64,000 bases of DNA from Stomoxys calcitrans (lineage: Eukaryota; Arthropoda; Insecta; Diptera; Muscidae). Positions 21,791 to 33,182 of this stretch are shown one piece after another (within the stretch, counting starts at the first letter, position 1; each line of letters starts with the position of its first letter). The position numbers were made by a program, and so were the translations under genes. The notes under the pieces are model-generated. The model did no database searches, was not told the DNA's origin, and saw nothing but the letters and a program-made list of their open reading frames with translations. Location of the stretch: positions 176,702,843-176,766,842 of the forward strand of contig NC_081555.1 of NCBI RefSeq assembly GCF_963082655.1. Direction: 5' to 3'.

Positions 21791-22490
21791 GACTTCTTTC
21801 GAAGGATGTCGAAGGGCCTAAAACAACTCACTGTCCCAAATTTCAGTGAAATCGGATAGTAAATGTGGCTTTTATTGGCCTAAGACCCTAAATCGGAGGA
21901 TCGGTCTATATGGCAGCTATATCCAAATCTGGACCGATCTGGGCCAAATTGACGAAGAATGTCGAAGGGTCTTACACAACTCACTGTCCCATATTTCAGC
22001 AAAATCGGATAATAAATGTGGCTTTTATTGGCCTAAGACCCTCAATCGGAGGATCGGTCTGTATGGCAGCTATATTCAATCTGGACTGATCTGGACCAAA
22101 TTGACGAAGGATGTCGATGGGCCTAACACAACTCAATGTCCCAAATTTCAGCAAAATCGGATAATAAATGTGGCTTTTATCGGCGTAAGACCCTAGATCG
22201 GCGGATCGGTCTATATGGGGGCTTTATCAAGATATAGTCCGATATAGCCCATCTTCGAACTTAACCTGCCTATGGACAAAAAAAGAATCTGTGCAAAGAT
22301 TCAGCTCAACATCTCTATTTTTGTAGACTGTAGCGTGATTTCAACAGACAGACGGACGGACATGTCTAGATCGTCTTCGATTTTTACGCTGATCAAGAAT
22401 ATATATACTTTATAGGGTCGGAAATTGAAATTTCGATGTGTTGCAAACGGAATGACAAAATGAATATACCCCCATCCTTCGGTGGTGGGT
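21791..22490 (-). mobile_element. Family A element, right part
   Basis: Three tandem units (tgtcgaagggcctaaaac, cggtctatatggcagctat), then atggacaaaaaaagaatctg, ttcaacagacagacggacg and the end block tttcgatgtgttgcaaacgg ... ccttcggtggtggg. The hairpin end is missing on the left. Confidence 0.75.
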
Positions 22491-22689
22491 TGTGGATATC
22501 AATGAAACTCGTTATCTCTGTACGTTCGCTGCCATTATATATGAAACTTGATTTCTTTTGCATGGCCACCATGGGCACACTTGCAGAAGTCCAGACATTG
22601 AACCCAATAGACCATAGACTTAACGTAGCACCATCGGAAATAGTCTTACAGCATCAAATCGCACTACCGAGGAGGCCAATCGACTGAAC

Positions 22690-23285
22690 CATATGAGATA
22701 ACACCTTCTCTAAACGTGGTTTCCAATAAATTGATCGTGACATTCACTGTGTGGCTTGGGGTGGCGTCATGTTGGAACCTCATGTCCTTCAAGTCCATAT
22801 ATTCCATTTGAGGCCAAAAAATATTCTGTTACCCATTCACAGTAGCGTGCCGGTCTTGATCATCACGGAAGAAGTACAGCCCAATGACGCCGCCGGCTTA
22901 TAAGCCTCACCAAACTGTCTTTTTTTGGGATGCAATAATGACTCATGGAGTACGTGTAGATTGCTGTCTAATCAATAACGCATATATTGCTTATTGACGA
23001 AGTCGCAATAAGCTTTTTCTATAAAAGTGATGAGGGCACTGACTTCGAATTTCGGTAGCAAATTTGAATAATTTCGACTCGTTGTTGGCCTCATGTCCTC
23101 CAAGTCCATATATTCCATTTGGTCCAAAAAATATTCTGTTACCATTGAACGGTAGCGATTCCCATTCACAGTAGAGCGCCGGTCTTGATCATCACGGAAG
23201 AAGTACAGCCCAATGAAGCCGCCGGCTCATAAGCCCCACCAAATTTTTTCGACTCGTTGTTGGCTCGTATATCTTTCAATCATGA
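22690..23285 (-). pseudogene. Tc1/mariner-superfamily transposase remnant with internal duplication
   Basis: The minus strand encodes AGGFIGLYFFRDDQDRRSTV, NGNRYRSMVTEYFLDQMEYM and DLEDM, a block that precedes the QQDGATxHTA motif (second catalytic Asp) in a common insect Tc1/mariner-type transposase. The same block is present twice, at about 22780-22915 and 23090-23245, each with stops. LLPKFEVSALITFIEKAYCD between them is in another frame. FFRDD-type and MTPPQATQ-type words are visible but the catalytic core is not intact. No terminal repeats found. Confidence 0.6.
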
Positions 23286-24595
23286 AATAGAAAACCTTAC
23301 TGAAGAGAAATGTTAAAAGAGCGGTAAAAAATATGGCATCGTTTGCTATTCCTGTCTGTCAACTTTTCTAGCGTCCCTGAAAAAAAATATGTACTACGGC
23401 AACCGTTCATTGTTGCTCGAAGGTCGAAGATGGGTTCAAAGGACTATTAAAAAAGTTTAAAACTAATTCTTCAAATGAAAATAGAAACAAATTTGACCGA
23501 ATAATTTACAATTTTCTATAAGTGCAAGTTTTTGGGAGATTTTTGAGAATTTTTATTTTGTATTTTCTTCGTTTTCTAACAAACTTTAAGTTACCTTACA
23601 TTTAATTTTTTTTTTTTTTTTTTTCTCCTTAAAACATTTTACTTGCAACAAGTGCACCATAACTCTCTGTTGAAGCAAAGAACATTTGCTTTGTACTCAT
23701 GTTCGGCACATGATGGCAGCAATTGGTACTCGGCACAACATTCATGAGCACTCTTAACATTGAGAGCATCAAACAACGCAGCTTCCGTTTCCTGTTCTCG
23801 AGGTTTGACACCAGACCTTCACAGCTTATTTGCACAGAGAAGTGTTGAAATGATGTCAGAGTGAGTTGCTACTCTTGTCCCGTTTAAATGGGTGTGATTT
23901 TTCAAGTACTGTCACAAAGTGTATGAGGATTCCGTTTTACTAGTGTAAATCAAAGTGTGAGTGTGCGTGTGTATATGTGTAACTCTGTACATGATGACTT
24001 CCATCATGGTTTTTTTTTTGATATTTTCGAGATGGGTTATCAAAAGGTGATCAAGTGGAAATTTGCCATCATTTCCATATGAGTGCTCATAAAGTTTTTC
24101 CGAAATGTTTTTTTTTACATTTCAACAACACTCTGCTCATAAACAAGAAGTTTTACACACACACACATATCCCAAAAATTCGTAGTTAACGTCATCGGTA
24201 GAAATGAATTTGAAAGAAATGATGTGGAAATAACAATTTCTATGAAAACTTGGATTATGCCATATATTTGCGTCATGATGGAGAGAGAGAGGCAGACTGA
24301 AAGAGTGAAGTTGTGAAATGGAATATTCCATTTGAAATGAAAATGAATCCATACATGAGGACTTTATGCAAATGGAGTTTTTATGATTTTCTAGATAAAA
24401 TTAGATTGATATACGAGTTTGAAAGCAAAATGATACACATTTATGAAAATTATTTTCACGTTATGTGAGCCCCTCTGTCAAAAAAACAGAGAATTCATAA
24501 TTCAGCTTTTGTATGCTTAACAAAATATGGAAAAATAAAGGTATATGTCTGTGAACTATTTGAAACAACCCGTAAGATTAATAATTAAAATATGA
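23286..24595. other. Intron 1 sequence without recognised features
   Basis: AT-rich, with poly-T (23609-23625) and short CA/TG runs. No gene or repeat family recognised. Confidence 0.45.
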
Positions 24596-24935
24596 CTTTG
24601 GATACTCACCACAACCTACAGTTGCAAAATTCCACCAAATCGGGTAATAAAAGTAATTTTTATGGGGTAAGATCGTAAATCGGGAGATCGGTCAATAAGA
24701 TAGCTAAATACAATAAGGTCCGATCTGCAGCATATTCGACAGAGAAAACGAAGGCCCAAATACAACGTATTATGACAAATTTAAGCGAAATTGGTTAACA
24801 AATATCTGTTTAATGGGACCAAGGCCTTTAATCGGGAGTTCGATCTAAATGACACCTATATGCCGATTTGGAGTTATCTGAATCATACTTGATACGAATG
24901 TCGAGGGACCTAACACAACTCTAATAAATTACTAA
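24596..24935 (-). repeat. Diverged family A fragment
   Basis: ggatactcaccacaacct near the left (TACCCACCACC-like), then atcgggagatcggtcaat, gtccgatctgcagcatatt and cgagggacctaacacaact. Clearly family A but degraded. Confidence 0.55.
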
Positions 24936-25140
24936 ATTTGCCACGAAGTATCCATTAGGGAACAAGGGTTACATCTCTCATATCAATGAGTGCAGTCTGA
25001 TTAAAGCTTTAGCTCAATGATAAGGGGCCTCCTTTTTATAGCCGAGTCCGAACGGCGTGCTGCAGTGCGACACGCCTTTAGAGAGAAGTTTCACATCGCA
25101 TAGTATCTCAAACATGTTGCCAGCATTAGGAGGGGGTATG
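24936..25140 (-). repeat. SINE fragment, body only
   Basis: On + this reads atcaatgagtgcagtctgat, ctcaatgataaggggcctcc, tttttatagccgagtccga and gttgccagcattaggagg, the complement of the SINE body. The tRNA-like head is missing; the sequence continues as family A at about 25155. Confidence 0.75.
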
Positions 25141-25154
25141 GCAAAATTTGCATT

Positions 25155-25870
25155 TTTGAGTACGATGTCTGCCCGTTTGCCAATCGTCTGTCCGTCCGTT
25201 TGTCCGTCCGTCTCTCCATTCGTCTGTCCGTCCATCTGTCCGTCCGCTTGGCCGTCCGTCCGTCTGTCTGTCTGACCGTCTGTCCATCTGCCCGCCGTCT
25301 GTCCGTCCACTTGTCCGTCCGTCCGTCTCTCTGTCCTTCTGTGTGTCCGTCTGTTGTAATCACTCTATAGTCTTCAAATATTGAGATATTGAATTGAAAT
25401 TTGAACAGAGCCACATCCCTTTCAAACGCAGATTAAGTTTTTGAATGGGCCAAATCGGACTATATTGGGATATAGCTGGCATATAGAACGATCTGCCGAT
25501 TTAGAGTCTTAGGCCCATTAAAGCTGCATTTGTTGTCCGATTTGGCTGAAATAACATTTAGATGAGTGAGTGTTATTAGGTCCGTCGACATCCGAACCGA
25601 ATATAGTTTAGGTCGGACAATATTTTGGATATAGTTTCAATATACACCGACCTGTAGGTTTAAGGTCTTAAACCCATAAAAGGAGCATTTATTACCCAAT
25701 TTTACTAAAACAAAAAGTTGCACTAGGCCACCCTATTTCTGAAACGAGTATGTTCCACATTAGACTATATTTGGATATAACGGCCTTATAGACTTATCTG
25801 TCGATTTAAGGTCTTAAGCTCATAAAAGCCCCTTTTATTACCAGATTTCGCTTACATTTGAAACTGTGAC
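25155..25870 (+). repeat. Family A-like interior with expanded GTCTGTCC microsatellite
   Basis: A microsatellite (25185-25352: tccgtccgtctgtctg-type) is followed by gtaatcactctatagtctt and aaatattgagatattga, exactly the order of this block in family A. Units follow with gccaaatcggactatattgg and ctgccgatttagagtctta. Both ends are missing. Confidence 0.65.
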
Positions 25871-25911
25871 TTGTATAAGGCTTATTGGCAAAATCTGCAA
25901 ATTGGACCCTG

Positions 25912-26060
25912 AACATTCTATTAAGGATCACGAGCAAACTTCTCATATATCAATGGCCCTAATCGATCCATTATTGAATGTAACAACATATACATATAGA
26001 CGAGCCGGTGAGCGTATTTCAGTTAAATGGTGTAAAGGGGAGGTTCCACCTCCCTCCCTA
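25912..26060 (-). repeat. SINE-tail-like fragment
   Basis: cattctattaaggatcacg and caaacttctcatatatcaat resemble the SINE tail complement seen at 24950 and 590. The remainder (agacgagccggtgagcgt, ggggaggttccacctccc) is unassigned. Confidence 0.4.
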
Positions 26061-26067
26061 TATCCAA

Positions 26068-26826
26068 CAAGTAAAAACTCGTTAAGTTCAACCGGACCAA
26101 AACTGCAAAATTTCAGCTAAATCGGATAAGAATTGCGTCCTCTAGAGGCTCAAGAAGTCAAGAGCAGAGATTGGTTTATATAAAAGATATATCAAAAGAT
26201 GGACCTTTATCGTCCCTTTATATTCCCAGCAAGATGAACAGACAGGCAAACAACCGGACAGACAAATAGGCACACGGACAATCAGACAAACAGTCACACA
26301 TAGATAGACGGATGGACAGACATACAGACCGACAGACACATGGAGAGACAGACGAACAGACAGTCAGACGGACGCAAGGTCGGACAGACAGGTAGACCGA
26401 CAAACAGCCGGACGGACAGACGGATGTACGGACAGACAGACGGATGGATGGACAGACAGACGGACGGACGGACGGACGGACAGACGGACGGACGGACAGA
26501 CGGACGGACAGACAGATGGACAGCCGGACGGAGGGACGGCCCGACAGAAGAACGGATAGACGGACGGACAGACAGATGGACAGCCGGACGGAGAGACGGC
26601 CCGACAGAAGAACGGATAGACGGACGGACAGACAGACGGGCAGATAGGCAGACGGACGGACAGAAGGACCGACAGGCGGTCGGTCGTGGCTCCATCGACT
26701 TGGAATGTCAAGACGTTCAAGAGTATGTGTATATAGTTTGTTGGATCTCAGATTGATATTACAATGTGTTACAAACGGAACGATGAGATTATTATACCCC
26801 CATTCTATGGTGGAGGGTATAAAAAG
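26068..26826 (-). mobile_element. Family B element with expanded microsatellite
   Basis: Left end aacaagtaaaaactcgttaa, with a decayed hairpin (gttcaaccggaccaaaact), then aaatttcagctaaatcgg and gaggctcaagaagtcaag. After the microsatellite come atggtggagggtataaaaag and the block ggatctcagattgatatta. Both ends are visible, so this is one whole element (~760 bp) of which about 460 bp is simple repeat. Confidence 0.75.
26228..26695. repeat. GGACGGACAGAC-type microsatellite with 60-bp tandem duplication
   Basis: Simple gacagacggacg-type array in the family B element. Positions 26521-26580 and 26581-26640 are near-identical 60-bp copies (shared words cagccggacgga, cggcccgacagaagaacgg), differing at about 3-4 bases. 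Overlapping open frames on both strands are artefacts. Confidence 0.9.
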
Positions 26827-26957
26827 TAATAGGCAATGTACACTTCCAGGCTTTATTACGAAAATCAATTCAGCAGTTTTCGAGGTTATACGAATCAAAA
26901 AAACTCATTTTGACTTTAAAATTAGAAATACATATGTACATCGAAATTTGGGTCCAC

Positions 26958-27682
26958 ATTTCTATGAAAATCAAGTTTTGGCATATTTTTCTACGAAAAT
27001 CAAATTTTGAAAATGAAATATTGACAAAATTATATGTGAAAATCAAATTTTGACAAAATTTTCTGTGAAAATCAAATTTTGACAAAATTTTCTATGAAAA
27101 TCAAATTTTGACAAAATTTTCTATAAAAATCAAAAGTTGACAAAATTTTCTATGAAAATCAAATTTTGACAAAATTTTCTATGAAAATTAAATTTTGACG
27201 AAATTTTTTTAAGAAATTATCAAATTTCGACACAATTTTCTACGAAAACCCAATTTTGACAAAATTTTCTATGAAAATCAAATTTTGACAAAATTTTCTA
27301 TGAAATTCTAATTTTGACAAAATTTTCTATGAAAATTAAATTTGACCAAATTTCTTATTGAATTCAAATGTTGACAAAATTTTCTATGAAAATCAAATTT
27401 TGACAACATTTTTTTTTTCAAACGAAATTTCTAACAAATTTTCTATGACAACCATATTTTGACAAAACTTTCAATAAAAATCAAATTTTGCCAAAATTTT
27501 CTATGAAAATCAAATGTTGATAAAAATTTTCTATGAAAATCAAATCTTGATAAAAATTTTTTATAAAAATCTTATTTTGAAAAAACTTTCTATAAAAATC
27601 AAATTTTGACAAAATTTTCTATGAAAATCAAATTTTGACATAATTTTCTATGAAAATAAAATTTTGAAAAAATTTTCGGTTG
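26958..27682. repeat. ~29-bp AT-rich tandem array
   Basis: About 25 imperfect copies of a 29-bp unit with core aaaattttctatgaaaatc + aaattttgac. Each unit can form a hairpin with arms CAAAATTT and AAATTTTG. A short block of the same unit recurs at 31791-31970. Dinucleotide-level variants and a few truncated units (27410-27440) indicate ageing. Confidence 0.9.
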
Positions 27683-29928
27683 TGTCCCTTGTGTGCAATG
27701 GTGACTCCCTTTCGATTTATAAGATATGTGTCATATCTGAATGATTGTAATATCAGTTATTTCTATGCATTAGTACTATTATCTATACGCCTACAATTTT
27801 GTCCCGAACTTTATGTTTTTTTATCCCCTTGTACTCGTTTGTCCTTCCCCAAGTGCCATTAAATTTGAGTCTAAGTGAGTTGTTATGCAAAAAGTAAATC
27901 TTTCTTAAATGTCCCTATTAGCTGGTATAATTTAAACACTTTCCTCCATTAGCCAGTCGTTCATCCATTACTAAGACGTGCCAAAATGCCAATCAATCGT
28001 CATTCCCATGTCATGATGCTACCAACCAACCTTACGGCTAAAAGTCCCTTGTCTCCATTAAAAGTAATTTCAATGTTGAGTCACATGAGTGACCCCAACC
28101 ATTAGCTGTTGGTAAATTATTAAAATAATTAAGTCCAGGGGTCAAGAGCCCCACAATGAATGGATAAATAATTGTATAAAAGAATAAATGGCGCAAGGGT
28201 TCTCAATGGACCAACAATGTGGTTGGCAATATGCCAACACAGAGTCGCCAACATTCGGTCATAGTTCGGTAAAATATTTTATTTGGCACACGTGACCTCT
28301 TAAAAAACCAGCAACAGTAACAAAACAATTGCGAATGGGGGGGAGAGGGGTTAATGAAAAGGACTTTGGCATTTGCCTAAATTTAAGCTGTCATTGTCAG
28401 AGCTTGTACAGCAGCTATGGTTGGTACTTTTCTGTCATAACCCACAGCGTCTGATTTTTTTCTTTGTTTGCTGTTTGTTAAACCCCATTCCCCATTCAGA
28501 TGTAATTGACAGAGTTGCCACTTCAAAAGCTTAATTCTAAGTAAACAAAATAAGATACATACATAGGTACCTATAGCACAACTGAAAAAGCTATAAAAAC
28601 AAGAAATGGTTTGTTGTCGTTAGCAATCGTCCTGTGTGTCTGGCACTTCTTTCCTATTACTAATAAAAGTCATTCTTTCTAGCGATATTCATTCTCATGG
28701 TCATATAGCTCGACTCGCTCTGTATTTTTTTGTTATATGAAAAAATAAATATCTTTAAAAATAAATGACAGCCAATTTTGAATGAAATTTTGTCTTCGCA
28801 CATGAAGCATCTTTTTCACGTGTTGGAGGTATTCGACATAACAACTGAAACTTCAAAATTACTATAGGATTTCTGAGCTAGTTTGCGGTCGATATCACAG
28901 CTAATTTGTCGAAAGAAGTTTCTCTTTCGAGATAAAAATGTTCAGTGTAACAAATTATAAAATGGAATGATCTTCGCCTTAACAGCCCGACAAGAACTTT
29001 AAAATTAAAAGATTTTCATACAAAAATATGTGGTCATTTGACTTAGTTATACTTCGTGTCAGCTACCCTGTATGTACTTTGTATATATGAAAATACTTTG
29101 TATTCGAAAATCCCTAAGCGACTTTTTCATTTTCATACTTCAACGAATCTTCATACAGTGTTTATCTTTGTTCTGCTTACTTTTCCCCTTATGGCAACCC
29201 TAATTCTGCTGAGATTTGTAGTATTTCAGTTGTATGCCTTGTTGTGCGAGTGCTGTGTCCTTGTTATTGTAACTGTTTCTGTTCTTGTTCCAAACAATTA
29301 CATTGCTCAAGGAAGACTTTGTTCACATTGTTTCAGTCTCTCTCCACTTCAATGTCTATTGTTACTGCACATGTCATTGTTTTGGTTGTTGTTCAGTGTT
29401 GCCGTTAGTGCCATGCTTTTGTCCTGCACGTTGTTTTTTTTTTCTCAATCACATTTGGCACAATTACATGAACTTCTGTTACAAAAGAAGGAAGGGGGCG
29501 TCAAAACACTCTTTGTGTTATAGTGGGTGGGTGTGTTTCTATTGTATTTTGGGCCATGAAAACAATCCTGAATCAACAACAAGCAGTGCATATCCCACAC
29601 ACACTCATGTCAGAATGTTGTACAATTAGCAACAGTAGACGGAAGAAACCATCACACAATCTTCAGGGGCAGCCCATTCAGTTTTAAACACCTGCTGCAT
29701 GAGCAATGGAGACTGGAAACAAGAGACACCAAACAATAGTCCCATATAGTAGTTAAATTTTCATTTCCTCAAACTAATTTTGGTAGCTCATGTAATAAGT
29801 GTCTGCATGTTGTTATTGTTGCAATGTTGGCCAAAACAATAAACTGTTAAATTATCAAAAAAAAAAAACTTTCATTTTCAAGTTTTTTGCATGTTAGGGC
29901 GAATGTTATTAAATTTTAAAATTATTTG
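27683..29928. other. Intron 1 sequence without recognised features
   Basis: Apparently low-copy intronic DNA. Two long overlapping open frames at 29056-29629 are Leu/Cys-rich from pyrimidine-rich DNA and have no domain or splice support. Confidence 0.45.
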
Positions 29929-30412
29929 TTTGTTTCTCTCTCGAGGCAAGCTCGATGATCGGAGATTTTCTTTGCAAGTGGAAAAGGAAAGCCACTATGG
30001 GACGCATACGCAGAACCCGGCCAGGATTCGGACCTGGGTACACGCAGCAACAGCGAGAGCCTTGCCGTCGTCTAGCTTTCGAAGCCATCAATATAACATC
30101 CAACAGATGCACAGAATCTTGTGCATACCATGGGAGTAGTGTAATTGGTGCAGACAGAAAATTTGCCATTACACAAAAACACATGCATTGCGAAAAGTAC
30201 AGCTTATAGACAGCGTTGTTGAGCGTGATTAATGTGGTATTTGTTTTCGAAATAAATTCGGTTCAAATACAACATACCAATGTACAGCCCTTGGAGACTT
30301 TTTGTAACCAAATTACGAAACGGCTCTCATAATGGTTGGTGTGTTGCTATCTCTGGCTTTCTTTTGCAAAGAAGATCTCCGATCAATGAGCCCGTCTCGA
30401 AAGAGAAACAAA
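29929..30412. mobile_element. 484-bp element with ~45-bp terminal inverted repeats and a tRNA-like B-box
   Basis: The left end tttgtttctctctcgaggca, continuing agctcgatgatcggagatt + ttctttgcaa, matches the complement of the right end (ttgcaaagaagatctccgat, caatgagcccgtctcgaaag, agaaacaaa) with about 6 mismatches over ~45 bp. Inside, 30010-30060 carries ccaggattcggacctggg, a B-box-like sequence on the minus strand (GGTCCGAATCC), in a 5'-gcccggccagg...cctgggt context. No ORF of transposase type. It looks like a MITE with a Pol III-like core. Confidence 0.6.
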
Positions 30413-30549
30413 AAATTTTTCTTCAATAAAAACTTGTAAGTACTAGAACGATAAAAACACTGAAAAGTGAAAATATTTAAAAGTCATAAAGTGATAAGTT
30501 GGGTAAGGATGGAGTAAATTTTGGGATTAAAACTGACCTGAATTCTTAG

Positions 30550-31790
30550 CTTAACTTACCTTATATTGCCTACTTAACCTTACATAAACCGACCCAAACT
30601 AACCTTACCTTAACTAACTTTATATAACCTTACCTAATCTTATCTTACTTAACATTACCTAAACTTACCTTACCTTAACTTGACTAACGTCCCTTACATA
30701 AACTTACCATCCCTAGCCTTACCTCCAACATTACCTTGAATCATACCTAACCTTGCTTAACCTTAACAAACCTTGACTTAATTAACCATACCCTAACTTC
30801 CCTAGCTATACCCTAGCTTGTTTTACCTAACCTTAACTAAGCTTTCCTAAGCTTTCTTTATCTCATCTAACTTAACCTAACCTAACTTAATCTTAAACAA
30901 TCTTGCCCAACCTTGACTAAAATTACCTAACCTTAAGTACTACTACTACTTTTCCCATGAACATTCCACTAAGGAACAGGGGATTTCTCATTACAATGAG
31001 TGCAGTCCTAACCTTGCCTTACCTTACCTAACCTCCTCTAATCATACCCAACTTAAACTTAAATAACCTTATCTAGCTTTACCTAACCTTACCCAACCTT
31101 ACCTTGCTCCACCTACCTAACCTGACTTCTACCCATACCTTACCTTACCCCACCTTCCCTTAACCTTTTCTTTACTCCTACCTTCCCTTAACCTTCTCCT
31201 TACCCCTACCTTCCGACAACCTTACCCAACCTTGCCTAAAATTACCTAACCTTGCCTACTACTACTTTTTCCATGAACATTCCACTTAAGAACAGGGGAT
31301 TTCTCGTTACAATGAGAGCAGTCCTAGTCTTGGCTTATCTTACCTTACTTCCCCTAATCTTACCCAACTTAAACTAAACTAACCTTACCTAGCTTTACCT
31401 AACCTCACCCAACCTTACCTTGCTCCACCTACATAACCTGACTTCCACCCATACGTTACCTTACCCCTACCTTCCCTTAACCTTTAACTTACACCTACCT
31501 TTCCACAACCTTACCTAACCTTGCCTAAAATTACCTAACCTTACCTACTTCTACTACTTTCCCCTTGAACATTCCACTAAGGAACAGGGGATTTCTCATT
31601 ACAATGAGTGCAGTCCTAACCTTGCCTTATCGTACCTAACCACTCCAAATCTTACCCAACCTAAACTTAACTTACCTAGCTTTACCTAACCTTACCCAAC
31701 CTTACATTGCTCCACCTACCTAACCTGACTTCTACCTATATCTTATGTTACCCCTACCTTCCCTTAACCTTTATCTTACCCCTACCTTCT
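30550..31790. repeat. Degenerate CCTTACCTAA-type array with ~300-bp higher-order period
   Basis: About 1.2 kb of variants of ccttacctaacct and ccttaactaa. A SINE-tail segment (ttcccatgaacattccacta; aggaacaggggatttctcat; tacaatgagtgcagtccta) recurs at about 30953, 31267 and 31560, each followed by the same order of ccttgccttacc, tagctttacctaacc, ttgctccacctacc, cctaccttccctt. This makes three copies of a ~300-bp higher-order unit. Confidence 0.85.
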
Positions 31791-31970
31791 ATGAAAATCA
31801 AATTTGACAAAATTTTCTATGAAATTCAATTTTGACAAAATTTTCTATAAAATTCAAATTTTGACACAATTCTCTATCAAATTAAAATTTGGACAAAACT
31901 TTCTATGAAATTCAACTTTTGACAAAATTTTCTATGAAAATCAAATTTTGACAAAATTTTCTATGACAAC
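31791..31970. repeat. Second block of the 29-bp AT-rich unit
   Basis: About six units of aaaattttctatgaaaatc-type, the same family as 26958-27682. It lies between the degenerate and the pure hexamer arrays. Confidence 0.85.
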
Positions 31971-31972
31971 CA

Positions 31973-33116
31973 CCCTTACCCTTACCCTTACCCTTACCCT
32001 TACCCTTACCCTTACCCTTACCCTTACCCTTACCCTTACCCTTACCCTTACCCTTACCCTTACCCTTACCCTTACCCTTACCCTTACCCTTACCCTTACC
32101 CTTACCCTTACCCTTACCCTTACCCTCACCCTTACCCTTACCCTTACCCTTACCCTTACCCTTACCCTTACCCTTACCCTTACCCTTACCCTTACCCTTA
32201 CCCTTACCCTTACCCTTACCCTTACCCTTACCCTTACCCTTACCCTTACCCTTACCCTTACCCTTACCCTTACCCTTACCCTTACCCTTACCCTTACCCT
32301 TACCCTTACCCTTACCCTTACCCTTACCCTTACCCTTACCCTTACCCTTACCCTTACCCTTACCCTTACCCTTACCCTTACCCTTACCCTTACCCTTACC
32401 CTTACCCTTACCCTTACCCTTACCCTTACCCTTACCCTTACCCTTACCCTTACCCTTACCCTTACCCTTACCCTTACCCTTACCCTTACCCTTACCCTTA
32501 CCCTTACCCTTACCCTTACCCTTACCCTTACCCTTACCCTTACCCTTACCCTTACCCTTACCCTTACCCTTACCCTTACCCTTACCCTTACCCTTACCCT
32601 TACCCTTACCCTTACCCTTACCCTTACCCTTACCCTTACCCTTACCCTTACCCTTACCCTTACCCTTACCCTTACCCTTACCCTTACCCTTACCCTTACC
32701 CTTACCCTTACCCTTACCCTTACCCTTACCCTTACCCTTACCCTTACCCTTACCCTTACCCTTACCCTTACCCTTACCCTTACCCTTACCCTTACCCTTA
32801 CCCTTACCCTTACCCTTACCCTTACCCTTACCCTTACCCTTACCCTTACCCTTACCCTTACCCTTACCCTTACCCTTACCCTTACCCTTACCCTTACCCT
32901 TACCCTTACCCTTACCCTTACCCTTACCCTTACCCTTACCCTTACCCTTACCCTTACCCTTACCCTTACCCTTACCCTTACCCTTACCCTTACCCTTACC
33001 CTTACCCTTACCCTTACCCTTACCCTTACCCTTACCCTTACCCTTACCCTTACCCTTACCCTTACCCTTACCCTTACCCTTACCCTTACCCTTACCCTTA
33101 CCCTTACCCTTACCCT
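31973..33116. repeat. Nearly pure (CCCTTA)n hexamer array, ~190 copies
   Basis: 1.14 kb of cttaccctta with a single visible variant (ccctcaccc at about 32125). The minus strand is (TAAGGG)n with a GGG run every 6 bases. Long open frames (LTLTLT, RVRVRV) on both strands come from the 6-bp period and are not genes. Array length in the assembly may be underestimated. The array ends 67 bp before exon 2 of AstA-R1. Confidence 0.97.
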
Positions 33117-33182
33117 AAGCTGATGTGATACTAATCTATATTTGAATATTAAAAAATTTCTTCTCTTCATTTCTCATTGCAG

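Noticed and set aside
29056..29629. Two long overlapping frames (155 and 114 codons)
   Set aside because: Compositional bias from TTG/CTT-rich DNA; no domain, no homologous pattern, and no splice link to a neighbouring exon.
31973..33116. Interstitial telomere interpretation of (CCCTTA)n
   Set aside because: The unit is TAAGGG, not TTAGGG or TTAGG, and higher flies do not use telomerase repeats; a local microsatellite expansion is simpler.
31941..33170. 400-residue open frames (Leu-Thr and Arg-Val dipeptide repeats) on both strands
   Set aside because: A pure 6-bp repeat gives open frames in all phases; no start context, splice sites or flanking homology.
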